From NCBI RefSeq assembly GCF_000518805.1, contig NZ_JAEH01000002.1, positions 212,651-276,650 on the forward strand: a DNA stretch of 64,000 nt. Reading direction: 5' to 3'. The notes under the pieces were generated by a model that was not told the DNA's origin, did not search any database, and saw only the letters and a list, made by a program, of their open reading frames with translations. A program made the translations under genes and the position numbers. The stretch is from Shewanella waksmanii ATCC BAA-643 (GTDB taxonomy: Bacteria; Pseudomonadota; Gammaproteobacteria; Enterobacterales; Shewanellaceae). Positions 33,787 to 43,158 of the stretch are shown piece by piece. The first letter of the stretch is position 1; every line of letters begins with the position of its first letter.

Positions 33787-35322
33787 CTATGCCATGCTGG
33801 GCTCATTACGGCGCTTGATCAATGTCAGAGTAATGTCTTCATTGCGCGCACTGGTTAATGGATAAAAACACATGAGTAGCGCGGCGGCAAAAGCAAATGC
33901 TGCGGGTATCCAGCTCATCAGCAGTTGCATTCCGGGCAGGGAAGCGGCAATCGTTTCAGGTCGCATGCCGTCATAGCCGTAACTGGCTAATACCACTAGC
34001 ACCAAGGCGCCAGCGAAGCCGCCACCGGTTTTTTGTACGAAAGTGCCGGCTGAATAAATCAGTCCAGTTGCTCGGCGACCATTTTTCCACTCTGAATAGT
34101 CAGCTGAGTCGCCTAGCATGGAGAAGAACAGTGTTGGCATCATGGCTGCAAAGAATTCCGCAGCGCACCCAAAGGCAAACACCAAGGCGATGTTGTCGGC
34201 TGATACCCAATAAAAAGCTGCGGTTAGCACTGCACTGGCTAATAGAGTCACAATGAATAATTTACGCTTATCAAAGCGTTGTGAGAAGTAACTGGTAGAC
34301 AGTGCGCCCAAAATGGAGACGATCAATAGCGCAATGAAATATTTCCCCGCCATTAGTTCATCGCCAACTTGGTACTTAAAGTAGTATGCGATAACACCAT
34401 ATTTGATGCCATTGAACATCATGGTGAGAAAACCAATACCGAGCAAAATTAGCCATGGCTTATTGGTGAGTAGGTCTATCATATCTTGCTGAGTACCACT
34501 GATATTGGTCGAGGGTTGTTTCAACAATCGCTTAATCAATAGCCCCATGCCAACAAATACAATGACAAAAAACAGCGCTGAATAACCGTTGCGATAATAG
34601 AAAAATAGTGTCATTGCCAATAGGGGTAAGATAATAAACGGCAAGTTTTTCAATAGATCGCCAATTTCGCTGCCTAGACTGGCGTTGGAGTTGACGGCTG
34701 GCGTGATACGTTCTTTAGTTGAAAAGAAAGTGACTAACATCAATACCGCCAACAAAGCCGCAAACAAATACATGGTGTATTGATAGCCCATTGCATCATC
34801 GCCTTGGCCAAAGTATGCCACCAGTTGAGGTAAGAACCCCATAACGAGTAAGCCACCGGCAAAAGCGCCCGCAAAGCGAAAACCAGAAAGGCTAGTGCGT
34901 TCCTTATCGTCTGGCGTCATCACCCCCATAAGCGCAGAGTAGGGGACGTTGTTCACCGTATAAGCCAGTGTCAGACCAATGTATGTGACATAGGCGTACA
35001 CTAACTTGCCTGAGTCTGATAATGCTGGCGTGGTGAAGCACAGCACCATAAATAGCGCTAAAAATGGTGTTGACCATAGGATCCATGGTCTAAACTTGCC
35101 CCATTTGCTGTCGGTTCTATCCGCTACCATGCCCATGATAATGTCGGTTACCCCATCAGATAGCCGCACCACCAAAAACAGCATGGCCGCTGCTGCGGCG
35201 CTGAGGCCGAAGGTATCGGTATAAAATACCGCTAAGTAGGCTAAGGCGCCACGCCAAACTAGATTGGCCGCGGCATCTCCCATGGCATAACCGACTTTCT
35301 CATGAAAAGGTAGAGTACTCAT
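33787..35322 (-). CDS. GPH-family sugar:cation symporter, second copy with longer central loop
   Basis: 511 residues, about 70 longer than its neighbour because of an insertion after helix 6 (STKERITPAVNSNASLGSEIGDLLKNLPF and a hydrophobic pair of segments around 225-265). Family motifs are intact: HEKVGYAMGDAAANLVWRGAL, LSDGVTDIIMGMVADRTDSKWGKFRPWILW and LGDSADYSEWKNGRRATGLIYS. The two transporters are similar in fold but clearly diverged, so they likely carry different glucosides. It follows the GH1 gene by 35 nt. Confidence 0.87.
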   Translation of the reverse strand: MSTLPFHEKVGYAMGDAAANLVWRGALAYLAVFYTDTFGLSAAAAAMLFLVVRLSDGVTDIIMGMVADRTDSKWGKFRPWILWSTPFLALFMVLCFTTPALSDSGKLVYAYVTYIGLTLAYTVNNVPYSALMGVMTPDDKERTSLSGFRFAGAFAGGLLVMGFLPQLVAYFGQGDDAMGYQYTMYLFAALLAVLMLVTFFSTKERITPAVNSNASLGSEIGDLLKNLPFIILPLLAMTLFFYYRNGYSALFFVIVFVGMGLLIKRLLKQPSTNISGTQQDMIDLLTNKPWLILLGIGFLTMMFNGIKYGVIAYYFKYQVGDELMAGKYFIALLIVSILGALSTSYFSQRFDKRKLFIVTLLASAVLTAAFYWVSADNIALVFAFGCAAEFFAAMMPTLFFSMLGDSADYSEWKNGRRATGLIYSAGTFVQKTGGGFAGALVLVVLASYGYDGMRPETIAASLPGMQLLMSWIPAAFAFAAALLMCFYPLTSARNEDITLTLIKRRNEPSMA

Positions 35323-35356
35323 TCGTTATCCATTGTTATTATTGTGTGGAGTATAT

Positions 35357-36697
35357 TTATCGCTGAGTAATTAACTGTTTATAAGCTAAACCGCTGGACT
35401 TTATTGTGCGTTTTTGGGTGGCATAATCAACATAGACAATACCAAACCTTTTTAAATACCCTTCCGCCCATTCAAAGTTATCCATTAAGCTCCAAGCAAA
35501 GTAGCCTTGAACGTTGACCCCTTGCTCACAAGCCTGATGCACTGCATTAAGGTGTTGGTGATAATAATTAACGCGGCGTACATCATCGACAATACCGGCT
35601 TCAATCTCATCATCAATCGATGCGCCATTTTCTGTAATATAGATGGGAGGCAAGTTGTAACGTTCATTTAAAGAACATAACAGCTCTGTCATCGCTTGGG
35701 GATAAATTTCCCAGCCAATATCGGTACGTGGTACATCCAAATCCATTACCTGCTCGAAGATGTGCTTATCATCAGCTCGGTAAACCGCGCGGGTGTAAAA
35801 GTTGATGCCTAGAAAATCCAATGGCTGGGCAATAATATCCATATCACCGGCTTCAATCGGTGGTTTTACGGCATCAGGTAGGCTGTCGATGATGCTCGGG
35901 TAACAGCGGTCAAACAAAGGTTTGATGTACCACTGGTTGTGATAATCCTCAGCATACTGGGTGGCGGCTTTATCGGCGGCCGAATCGGTTAGCGAGTAGG
36001 CTGGAGTGAAGTTAAGTACAATACCATTAAGGCTATCGGGGGCGTATTGCTGTAACACTTGCATAGCAAGACCATGGGCTAGCAGTAAATGGTGCGCCGC
36101 TGCTCTACCGGCTTGCTGACTTTGTATTCCTGGCGCATGTATGCCTTCTTCGTAACCTAAATAGGCGCTACAAAATGGCTCGTTAAGTGTGGCATATGAA
36201 TGAACACGGCCGCCAAATGCTTGTGCCACCTTAGCGGCATAATCTTGGAATAAGTAGGCGGTTTGACGATTCTGCCAGCCACCATTGTCTTCAATATGTT
36301 GGGGTAGGTCCCAATGGTATAACGTCACATAGGGTTTAATATTCAGCTGATTGAGTTTATCTAGTAACTGAATGTAAAAATTCATCCCAGCTTGGTTTAC
36401 GCTGCCGTCTTGATTGAGCACTCGGCCCCAAGAGACAGAGAAGCGATAGGCATCGACACCCAAAGAGGCGATTAACTCAACATCCTGTTGCCATAAGTGA
36501 AAATGATCACAGGCAATGTCACCATTAGAGCCGTCAACGATGGTTCCTTGCTTGGCACAAAAAGTGTCCCAAATATTGTTGATACGCTCATTGGCGCCAC
36601 CTTCAATTTGAAAAGCAGCTGTGGCTACTCCGTAGGTAAAATCAGCTGAGCGCATCACGGAATGCTCTGGTAGCGTAATTGTCATCTTGGTCATCAT
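35357..36697 (-). CDS. bglA: GH1 beta-glucosidase
   Basis: About 446 residues. GH1 landmarks: FTYGVATAAFQIEGG, YRFSVSWGRVL, LYHWDLPQ, acid/base Glu in TLNEPF, nucleophile Glu in YITENGAS, and WSLMDNFEWAEGY. No signal peptide, so it acts in the cytoplasm on imported beta-glucosides and releases glucose. Starts cluster at 36706, 36697, 36694 and 36685; the first ones have a GATGAG or GGA upstream and I cannot decide between them. A frame extension to 36793 lacks support. The operon begins behind the operators at 36827 and 36887. Confidence 0.92.
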   Translation of the reverse strand: MMTKMTITLPEHSVMRSADFTYGVATAAFQIEGGANERINNIWDTFCAKQGTIVDGSNGDIACDHFHLWQQDVELIASLGVDAYRFSVSWGRVLNQDGSVNQAGMNFYIQLLDKLNQLNIKPYVTLYHWDLPQHIEDNGGWQNRQTAYLFQDYAAKVAQAFGGRVHSYATLNEPFCSAYLGYEEGIHAPGIQSQQAGRAAAHHLLLAHGLAMQVLQQYAPDSLNGIVLNFTPAYSLTDSAADKAATQYAEDYHNQWYIKPLFDRCYPSIIDSLPDAVKPPIEAGDMDIIAQPLDFLGINFYTRAVYRADDKHIFEQVMDLDVPRTDIGWEIYPQAMTELLCSLNERYNLPPIYITENGASIDDEIEAGIVDDVRRVNYYHQHLNAVHQACEQGVNVQGYFAWSLMDNFEWAEGYLKRFGIVYVDYATQKRTIKSSGLAYKQLITQR

Positions 36698-36826
36698 TTT
36701 TCTCATCGTTCCATTACATGTGGTGCGATTAATCTCTGAATCCTGTAAGTGAACTTCGCTATGCCGATGGTCAACTCTAGCTAGCGGCCGCACCTCAGTA
36801 CTACCTATTTATCAAATCCTAATCAA

Positions 36827-36840
36827 TGAAAGCGCTTACA
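36827..36840. promoter_or_regulatory. LacI-family operator in the bglA/gluP divergent region
   Basis: TGAAAGCGCTTACA differs by one base (A for T at position 3) from the perfect palindromes before the TonB receptor. Confidence 0.8.
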
Positions 36841-36886
36841 AATACTATCGAAAATGGCTTGAAAATTGTTATTACTGTGTTATAAA

Positions 36887-36900
36887 TGAAAGCGCTTACA
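36887..36900. promoter_or_regulatory. LacI-family operator, second copy in the bglA/gluP divergent region
   Basis: TGAAAGCGCTTACA, identical to 36827-36840 and exactly 60 bp from it. The pair sits between the leftward GH1 unit and the rightward GluP-GH3 unit, one site near each, so both are probably repressed together. The rest of 36698-37055 shows no gene. Confidence 0.8.
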
Positions 36901-37055
36901 TAACAATAGAGCTTTCATTATTAAAGGTCAACCTGTTTATAAACGTGCATTTCAGGGCGGTATTCATTTTTACCACTTGAGCGGCGCAACATAAAGTTAA
37001 CAGTGGGCTGATGATTTATTTTGAAAGTAAATAACTGAGTTTACTGGGGAATATT

Positions 37056-38342
37056 ATGGCTATCACACCGCAGGCTGAAACAGCAGTGCAGGAGAATAGT
37101 ACGCAGCAAGGGCAAAGTTATGCTTTTCCTTTGGTGTGTCTTACATCGTTATTTTTTATTTGGGGATTGATAACGAGTCTTAACGATATCTTGATTCCGT
37201 ACCTTAAAGGTATGTTTGAATTGAGCTATACCCAAGCAATGTTAATTCAGTTCTGTTTTTTTGGGGCTTACTTCTTAGTGTCGGTGCCTGCCGGGGCGTT
37301 AGTGGCTCGCGTGGGCTTTCAGCGCGGCATTGTGGTTGGCCTGTTAGTGGCTAGTGTTGGGGCGCTAGCATTCTATCCAGTGGCAACTACAGGCTCTTAT
37401 GGCGCTTTTTTAACGGCTTTATTTGTGTTGGCTGCGGGTATCACCATTTTACAAGTATCGGCAAACCCATACGTGAGTATATTAGGAAGTGCCAACACCG
37501 CATCTTCTCGATTAACTATGACCCAAGCGTTTAATTCACTTGGTGCCACCGTAGCCCCAATTTTAGGAGGCTGGTTAATATTGTCAGTGGCGGCAGATAC
37601 CTTAATGCCGGCTGCAGAGCAAACTAAGGTACAAGCTACCGCGGTACAAACGCCTTATCTCATCCTGGCAGGGACATTGATATTAATGGCGGTGATTTTT
37701 TCGCTACTTAAATTACCTAAACCTGCAATGCAAACAGCAGCGGTTTCGCCAACGGAGCAAGTCGATGGCGGATCGGCTTGGCAATACCGCCACCTAGTAT
37801 TGGGGGCACTGGCGATATTTGTTTATGTCGGCGCAGAGGTGGGTATCGGCAGCTTAATCATTAACTTTGCAGCGCAGGGTGACATTGCCGGATTGACGGA
37901 ACACCAAGCTGCCAAATATGTCACCTATTTTTGGGGCGGCGCCATGATTGGTCGCTTTATTGGTGCACTGATTATGCAGAAATTGCCTGCGAGTGTGGTA
38001 CTGACATTTAATGGTGTGGTGGCAATGGTATTGTTGCTAGTGGCTATTTTTGCCAGTGGCATGACAGCCTTGTGGGCCATCACATTAGTGGGATTGTGTA
38101 ATTCAATCATGTTCCCAACTATTTTCACTTTAGCATTAAATGGTTTAGGTAAGCATACTAGCCAAGGTTCGGGCATACTTTGTTTAGCCATTGTAGGTGG
38201 AGCAATTCTTCCAGTTGTTCAGGGGGTTATGGCAGACAGTTTAGGCATTCAATTGTCATTTATCGTACCACTTGTCTGTTTTGCTTATATCGTATTTTAT
38301 GGCTTATCGGGCCACAAACTGCTGCAAGATGCTGCTAAATAG
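37056..38342 (+). CDS. gluP: Glucose/galactose MFS transporter (FucP/GluP family)
   Basis: 428 residues, 12 helices. FucP/GluP hallmarks: TSLFFIWGLITSLNDILIPYLK in helix 1, GAYFLVSVPAGALVARVGFQRGI, and LQVSANPYVSILGSANTASSRLTMTQAFNSLGA in the helix 4-5 loop. It is a H+- or Na+-coupled monosaccharide importer. The next gene is a secreted GH3 glucosidase 12 nt later, so the cargo is probably free glucose released in the periplasm. Expression is likely under the LacI operators upstream. Confidence 0.9.
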   Translation: MAITPQAETAVQENSTQQGQSYAFPLVCLTSLFFIWGLITSLNDILIPYLKGMFELSYTQAMLIQFCFFGAYFLVSVPAGALVARVGFQRGIVVGLLVASVGALAFYPVATTGSYGAFLTALFVLAAGITILQVSANPYVSILGSANTASSRLTMTQAFNSLGATVAPILGGWLILSVAADTLMPAAEQTKVQATAVQTPYLILAGTLILMAVIFSLLKLPKPAMQTAAVSPTEQVDGGSAWQYRHLVLGALAIFVYVGAEVGIGSLIINFAAQGDIAGLTEHQAAKYVTYFWGGAMIGRFIGALIMQKLPASVVLTFNGVVAMVLLLVAIFASGMTALWAITLVGLCNSIMFPTIFTLALNGLGKHTSQGSGILCLAIVGGAILPVVQGVMADSLGIQLSFIVPLVCFAYIVFYGLSGHKLLQDAAK

Positions 38343-38354
38343 GGACCTAACGTC

Positions 38355-40964
38355 ATGAGGAACAAAGTCATGTTTTTGACAAATAGCGCGTTGATTAAAA
38401 AGTCATTAGCCGTGGTGATTGCCGGGGCTGGGTTAGCGGGTTGTGCCGAACAAGCTGCAACCACAACTCCCGCATCTGTGGCGGCAGAGAAACCAGCGCA
38501 ACAGAAAGCGTCGCTCAGCGCCGCAACAGATAGGCAGCTTAGCCGTTGGCCGGTGATTGACAGTGAAGTCAAAACCGATAACAGCACTGAAGAGCAAATA
38601 AAGTCATTGTTAGCTGAGATGACTTTAGAGCAGAAAATTGCCCAGATGATCCAGCCGGAGATCCGCGATATCACCGTAGAAGACATGCGTAAATACGGTT
38701 TCGGTTCTTACCTGAATGGTGGTGGCGCTTTTCCAAATAACGATAAACACGCAACGCCACAAGACTGGATAGCCCTAGCTGAATCCATGTACCAAGCGTC
38801 AATCGACAGCAGCCTTGATGGTTCGAGCATTCCAACCATGTGGGGCACGGATGCGGTTCATGGCCATAACAATGTTATCGGGGCGACATTGTTCCCGCAT
38901 AATATTGGCTTAGGCGCTGCAAATAACCCGCAACTCATAGAGCAGATAGCCAGCATTACGGCGACAGAAGTGATGGTGACCGGCATTGACTGGGTATTTG
39001 CACCAACAGTCGCGGTGGTGCGCGATGATCGCTGGGGACGGACTTACGAAGGTTACTCTGAAGATCCTGAAATAGTAAGAGAATATTCTCGATCGATTGT
39101 TAGTGGTCTGCAAGGCCGTGTTGACCAAGACTTTTTGGGCAACGAGCAAGTGATCGCCACTGTGAAGCATTTCTTAGGGGATGGCGGGACAGTAAAAGGT
39201 GTTGATCAGGGGGAGAATCTCGCCACTGAGCAGCAGATGATTGATATTCATGCCCAGGGCTATGTCGGGGGCTTGAGCGCGGGTGCTCAAACTGTCATGG
39301 CATCATTTAATAGTTGGCATGGTATTAAGAACCACGGCAACCCGTATCTGTTAACCGATGTGCTTAAAGATAGAATGGGTTTTGATGGTTTTGTGGTAGG
39401 AGATTGGAACGGCCATGGCCAAGTAAAAGGCTGTACCAATGAATCTTGCCCAGAATCAATTAACGCCGGATTGGACGTGTTCATGGTGCCAACAGGTGCA
39501 TGGAAGCCTTTATATGATAATACGCTTGCCCAAGCGCGTTCAGGTGAGATTCCTATGGCCCGCATTGATGATGCCGTCTCGCGTATTTTGCGAGTTAAGT
39601 TACGTGCGGGATTATTTGATAAACCAAGCCCAGCGCAGCGTCAGCTATCAGGCAAAACAGCGCTTATTGGTGCGAAAGCCCATCGTGATGTTGCCAGACA
39701 AGCAGTGAGGGAGTCACTGGTACTATTGAAAAATAACAACCAGTTATTGCCGCTCGCCGCTAAGCAGCATGTGCTTGTAGCCGGTGATGCCGCTGATAAT
39801 ATTGGTAAACAGTCAGGTGGCTGGACTATCACTTGGCAGGGGACTAATAACGAAAATAGCGATTTCCCAGGAGGAAGTTCAATTTACCAGGGCATTGAGC
39901 AGCAAGTTACCCAAGCCGGCGGCAGTGTAAGCCTCAGTGAAGATGGCAGTTTTGAGCAGCGCCCGGATGTGGCTATTGTGGTATTTGGTGAAGAGCCCTA
40001 TGCAGAAGGCCATGGTGATAGAGATGATCTTGAATACCAACGAGGTGATAAGCGTGATCTTGCCTTGCTAAAACGATTACAAGCCCAGGGAATTCCAGTT
40101 GTGTCTGTATTTATCAGCGGCCGCCCAATGTGGGTGAATGCGGAGCTAAATGCATCGGATGCTTTTGTCGCTGCTTGGTTACCGGGCTCAGAAGGGGATG
40201 GCGTCGCGCAAGTGTTATTCCGTGATAGTGAGGGCGCAGTTCAACATGACTTTAGTGGTCGCTTATCATTCTCTTGGCCTATTCGGGCAGATCAAACCGC
40301 AGTCAACCGCTTTGATGCTGACTATGCGCCGCTGTTTGCCTACGGTTATGGTTTAAGTGCCGCAGATAACGTCAATATTGCCGCTGATTTATCCGAAGTG
40401 GTCGAACGTGATGTAGAAGCATTGCAAGCACTAGCCTTGTTTGACCGCGGTGTGGTGACTCCTTGGATGATGTCGATTGGCAGTGGTAAAGGGACAACTC
40501 GCTTGCAAGATACCATTGTGGAAAATGACGTTGTGTATACCCGTACTATCGATAAAAACGTTCAAGAAGATGCACGTTTGTTTACCCTAAATGGAAGTGC
40601 TGAAGGTGGTTTTGCCATCTTTGGTAGTTTCCCGCGTGATTTAAGGGCATACAGTGAAGCCAAAGGGGTATTAAGTTTCGATATTGATAAGCGCCAGCTT
40701 AATGCTGATAGCGTATTGCTAACTATGGATTGTGAGCCTGAATGTCGCACCAGTATCGATATTGCTAAAGCCCTACAAGCTTTGCCTGCAAAGCAGTGGT
40801 CAACACTGACGGTAGACTTACAATGTTTTGCTGATAAAGGTGTCGACTTTAGCAGAGTGAGCAAACCGCTTGAGTTATCGTCTAAAGGCCAGCTCTCTAT
40901 TGGTGTGGCGAATATTGCAATCCTTCCAGGTGGTGCTGAGCAGGCTACTCTAAGCTGCCAGTGA
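38355..40964 (+). CDS. bglB: GH3 exo-beta-glucosidase lipoprotein
   Basis: 869 residues. A lipoprotein signal ends at AGLAGC. The GH3 N-domain contains EMTLEQKIAQMIQPE, WGTDAVHGHNNV, VRDDRWGRTYEGYSEDP, KHFLGDGGT and nucleophile Asp in GFVVGDWNGHG; the C-domain has RESLVLLKNN, GGWTITWQG and AYGYGLS. A further beta-rich domain of about 170 residues follows. This matches the large ExoP-type exo-1,3/1,4-beta-glucanases of marine bacteria. It would trim glucans or oligoglucosides in the periplasm or on the outer membrane. Two starts are possible: ATG 38355 (AGGGA) and ATG 38370 (AGGA 8 nt before). Confidence 0.92.
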   Translation: MRNKVMFLTNSALIKKSLAVVIAGAGLAGCAEQAATTTPASVAAEKPAQQKASLSAATDRQLSRWPVIDSEVKTDNSTEEQIKSLLAEMTLEQKIAQMIQPEIRDITVEDMRKYGFGSYLNGGGAFPNNDKHATPQDWIALAESMYQASIDSSLDGSSIPTMWGTDAVHGHNNVIGATLFPHNIGLGAANNPQLIEQIASITATEVMVTGIDWVFAPTVAVVRDDRWGRTYEGYSEDPEIVREYSRSIVSGLQGRVDQDFLGNEQVIATVKHFLGDGGTVKGVDQGENLATEQQMIDIHAQGYVGGLSAGAQTVMASFNSWHGIKNHGNPYLLTDVLKDRMGFDGFVVGDWNGHGQVKGCTNESCPESINAGLDVFMVPTGAWKPLYDNTLAQARSGEIPMARIDDAVSRILRVKLRAGLFDKPSPAQRQLSGKTALIGAKAHRDVARQAVRESLVLLKNNNQLLPLAAKQHVLVAGDAADNIGKQSGGWTITWQGTNNENSDFPGGSSIYQGIEQQVTQAGGSVSLSEDGSFEQRPDVAIVVFGEEPYAEGHGDRDDLEYQRGDKRDLALLKRLQAQGIPVVSVFISGRPMWVNAELNASDAFVAAWLPGSEGDGVAQVLFRDSEGAVQHDFSGRLSFSWPIRADQTAVNRFDADYAPLFAYGYGLSAADNVNIAADLSEVVERDVEALQALALFDRGVVTPWMMSIGSGKGTTRLQDTIVENDVVYTRTIDKNVQEDARLFTLNGSAEGGFAIFGSFPRDLRAYSEAKGVLSFDIDKRQLNADSVLLTMDCEPECRTSIDIAKALQALPAKQWSTLTVDLQCFADKGVDFSRVSKPLELSSKGQLSIGVANIAILPGGAEQATLSCQ

Positions 40965-41333
40965 TTTTGGTGCTGCAGAGTGAGTGGTTGGGTTAACCAA
41001 GTTAAAGTTGGCTAGCCTAGCAATAAAGGGCAGATTGGATGAAAGTGGCTCATCATCGCGCTGTAACTTACATCGCTGAGAATGGGCCAGTGCTTGATAG
41101 TCATGCTGCGTGAGTTGTGCGGCATTGCGATAATGACAATCGCTTTGATTGCGGGCAGAGATTGAATATCAACGCTGGATTGAATACGAATGCAGTAGTG
41201 GCTGCAGCGCTTTTATAATGGCGATAACTGACATAGTATCGGCTATTGGAGTGTGAAGATTTTGTAAATCGTCAATGGCTAAGTAGACGAGTTGCGACAA
41301 AATAAGCCATTGCAAAAGCGGCAGTGTTAGTCG
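40950..41333 (-). pseudogene. Possible remnant of a degraded gene on the minus strand
   Basis: The gap 40965-41402 has no intact gene. On the minus strand one reading frame runs from a TAG at 41334-41336 to a TAG at 40950-40952 with a single internal TGA (41169-41171), and its 3' end overlaps the GH3 stop. Readable segments include LAIDDLQNLHTPIADTMSVIA and RNAAQLTQHDYQALAHSQR. Beyond 41336 the same frame stays open with hydrophobic residues. I recognise no family. It may be a decayed gene or chance; the position between GH3 and the sugar kinase would fit a lost member of the locus. Confidence 0.25.
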
Positions 41334-41402
41334 CTAAATATAATAGATCAATGGCAAAAACAAATTGAGTATGGTGTAACTAATGGTGATTTGGAGTAGA
41401 AC

Positions 41403-42302
41403 ATGATGCGGATGGGGATAGATCTTGGTGGCACAAAGATAGAGTTAGTGGCTATTGATGATCAAGGTAAAGAGATTTTTCGTAAACGCGTTCCTACGCC
41501 CAGAGAGTACCAGCAAACACTCGATGCCCTTACGCAACTGGTCAATGAAGCCGAGACAACACTCGGGCAGCAGGGCAGTGTCGGAATTGGTATACCAGGT
41601 GTGATATCACCATTTACTGGCTTAGTTAAAAATGCGAACTCGACTTGGATCAATGGTCACCCATTAGATAAAGATTTAGGTGCACGATTAGATAGAGAGG
41701 TTCGTGTTGCTAATGATGCAAACTGCTTTGCCGTGTCAGAAGCAGTTGATGGCGCCGCGGCTGGTAAAGGCGTGGTATTTGGTGTGATTATCGGGACTGG
41801 CTGCGGAGCCGGCTTGTCAATCAATGGCAAAGTACATGGTGGTGGCAATGGTATCGGCGGCGAGTGGGGTCATAACCCCATGCCATGGATGACGGCTGAT
41901 GAGTTTAATAGCACTGAGTGTTTCTGCGGAAATAAAGACTGCATAGAGACCTTTATTTCGGGTACTGGTTTTGTACGCGACCATAATCTGCACGGTGGCA
42001 ATGTTAAGACCGGCAACGAAATTATGGCATTGTATGCACAGGGTGATGAACGAGCTATTAGCAGTTTTGAGCGTTATATCGACCGGTTAGCACGAGCGCT
42101 GGCCCATGTGATCAATGTACTCGACCCAGATGCAATTGTTTTGGGCGGCGGAATGTCTAACGTGGAAGAGATCTATCCGTTATTGCCTGAAAAGCTTAAT
42201 CAATATGTGCTTGGCGGTGAATGCCGCACGCCTGTGGTGGCTAACCTGTATGGCTGCTCGTCTGGTGTTCGCGGTGCCGCTTGGCTTTGGTACGGAAACT
42301 AA
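41403..42302 (+). CDS. mak: ROK-family sugar kinase (Mak-like fructokinase/glucokinase)
   Basis: 299 residues. ROK features: [16 protein letters not shown] phosphate-binding start, [37 protein letters not shown] with catalytic Asp, [18 protein letters not shown] and the zinc site [12 protein letters not shown]. Long blocks match E. coli Mak by memory. GGAG lies 6 nt before the ATG. Mak phosphorylates fructose and, less well, glucose and mannose; placed behind a glucose importer and glucosidases, a glucokinase role is likely. Distance to the GH3 gene (438 bp) argues for its own promoter. Confidence 0.85.
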   Translation: MMRMGIDLGGTKIELVAIDDQGKEIFRKRVPTPREYQQTLDALTQLVNEAETTLGQQGSVGIGIPGVISPFTGLVKNANSTWINGHPLDKDLGARLDREVRVANDANCFAVSEAVDGAAAGKGVVFGVIIGTGCGAGLSINGKVHGGGNGIGGEWGHNPMPWMTADEFNSTECFCGNKDCIETFISGTGFVRDHNLHGGNVKTGNEIMALYAQGDERAISSFERYIDRLARALAHVINVLDPDAIVLGGGMSNVEEIYPLLPEKLNQYVLGGECRTPVVANLYGCSSGVRGAAWLWYGN

Positions 42303-42341
42303 CAGCCTACTTGTTGGATAACCGTATTTATCTGATGTAGA

Positions 42342-42366
42342 CTTGCCCTATTCAATATAGGGCAAG
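42342..42366 (+). terminator. 10-bp perfect hairpin after the kinase gene
   Basis: CTTGCCCTAT (42342-42351) pairs with ATAGGGCAAG (42357-42366) around a 5-nt loop. No U-tract follows. Its position 40 nt after the kinase stop suggests a terminator or mRNA-stability element. Confidence 0.5.
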
Positions 42367-42399
42367 GAGCGCAACCGCATTGGTTGGCTTTAAAATATC

Positions 42400-43146
42400 G
42401 TGTTTGGCTTAAAAAAATTCCTGTCACAGTTTTTCATGCCCATCCCATTTACTTTGCTGATGCTAGTATTGGCACTGATTTTTTGGCACCGCTCGCGGCT
42501 TGCTAAGTGCTTTGTCGTGGTTGCAACTACTTGGCTACTGCTACTAAGCAGTCAGTTTGGTAGTTATTACTTGGTTAATCAGTTAGAGCAACAATACCCT
42601 GTTAATAATAGTGTTATGCCAGAGGGTTGTGTGATTGCCGTATTAGGTAACAGCCATAATACAACTCATAGTGATGTTGCCCTGCAGCAGCTATCCGCCA
42701 CCGCACTGTCAAGGCTGATTGAAGGATTACGTCAAGCCTCCATTAGCCAACACTGTCAGTTTATCTTTAGCGGTTGGAACGGTGGTGTAGTTGGCCCAAG
42801 TCATGCCGAAATTCAAGCACAAGCTGCGATTGCACTTGGTGTAAAAAAATCGAACATGACGCTTTTTCCGCTGGCTAGAGACACCATTGAAGAAGCGCAA
42901 TATATCAAGCAGCAAATCGGTAGCTCCCCGTTTAAATTAGTCACGTCTGCGACACATATGCCGCGCGCGATGGCCACTTTCGAAGCTATGGGTTTAAGCC
43001 CCTTAGCGGCACCTACCGATTTTATTTCCTCAGATGATTCATGGTGGCACATCAGTATTGCTAATTTATCCGCTTCTCAGCGAGCGATTCATGAGTACCT
43101 TGGCTTACTGTGGTTACGTATCAAACATAGCCTTTCTAATTCTTAA
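42400..43146 (+). CDS. elyC: ElyC/SanA/YdcF family protein (DUF218)
   Basis: 248 residues, GTG start. Two membrane helices (about 14-30 and 35-55) precede a DUF218 domain: CVIAVLGNSHNTTHS, LSRLIEGLRQ, FIFSGWNGG, SHAEIQAQAAIALGV, DTIEEAQYIKQQI, LVTSATHMPRAMATFEAMGL. E. coli ElyC affects peptidoglycan and lipid-carrier metabolism at low temperature; the biochemical reaction is not settled. The ribosome site is weak. It is 12 nt before the DUF2982 gene and probably co-transcribed. Confidence 0.82.
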   Translation: MFGLKKFLSQFFMPIPFTLLMLVLALIFWHRSRLAKCFVVVATTWLLLLSSQFGSYYLVNQLEQQYPVNNSVMPEGCVIAVLGNSHNTTHSDVALQQLSATALSRLIEGLRQASISQHCQFIFSGWNGGVVGPSHAEIQAQAAIALGVKKSNMTLFPLARDTIEEAQYIKQQIGSSPFKLVTSATHMPRAMATFEAMGLSPLAAPTDFISSDDSWWHISIANLSASQRAIHEYLGLLWLRIKHSLSNS

Positions 43147-43158
43147 GAGTGACATTTC

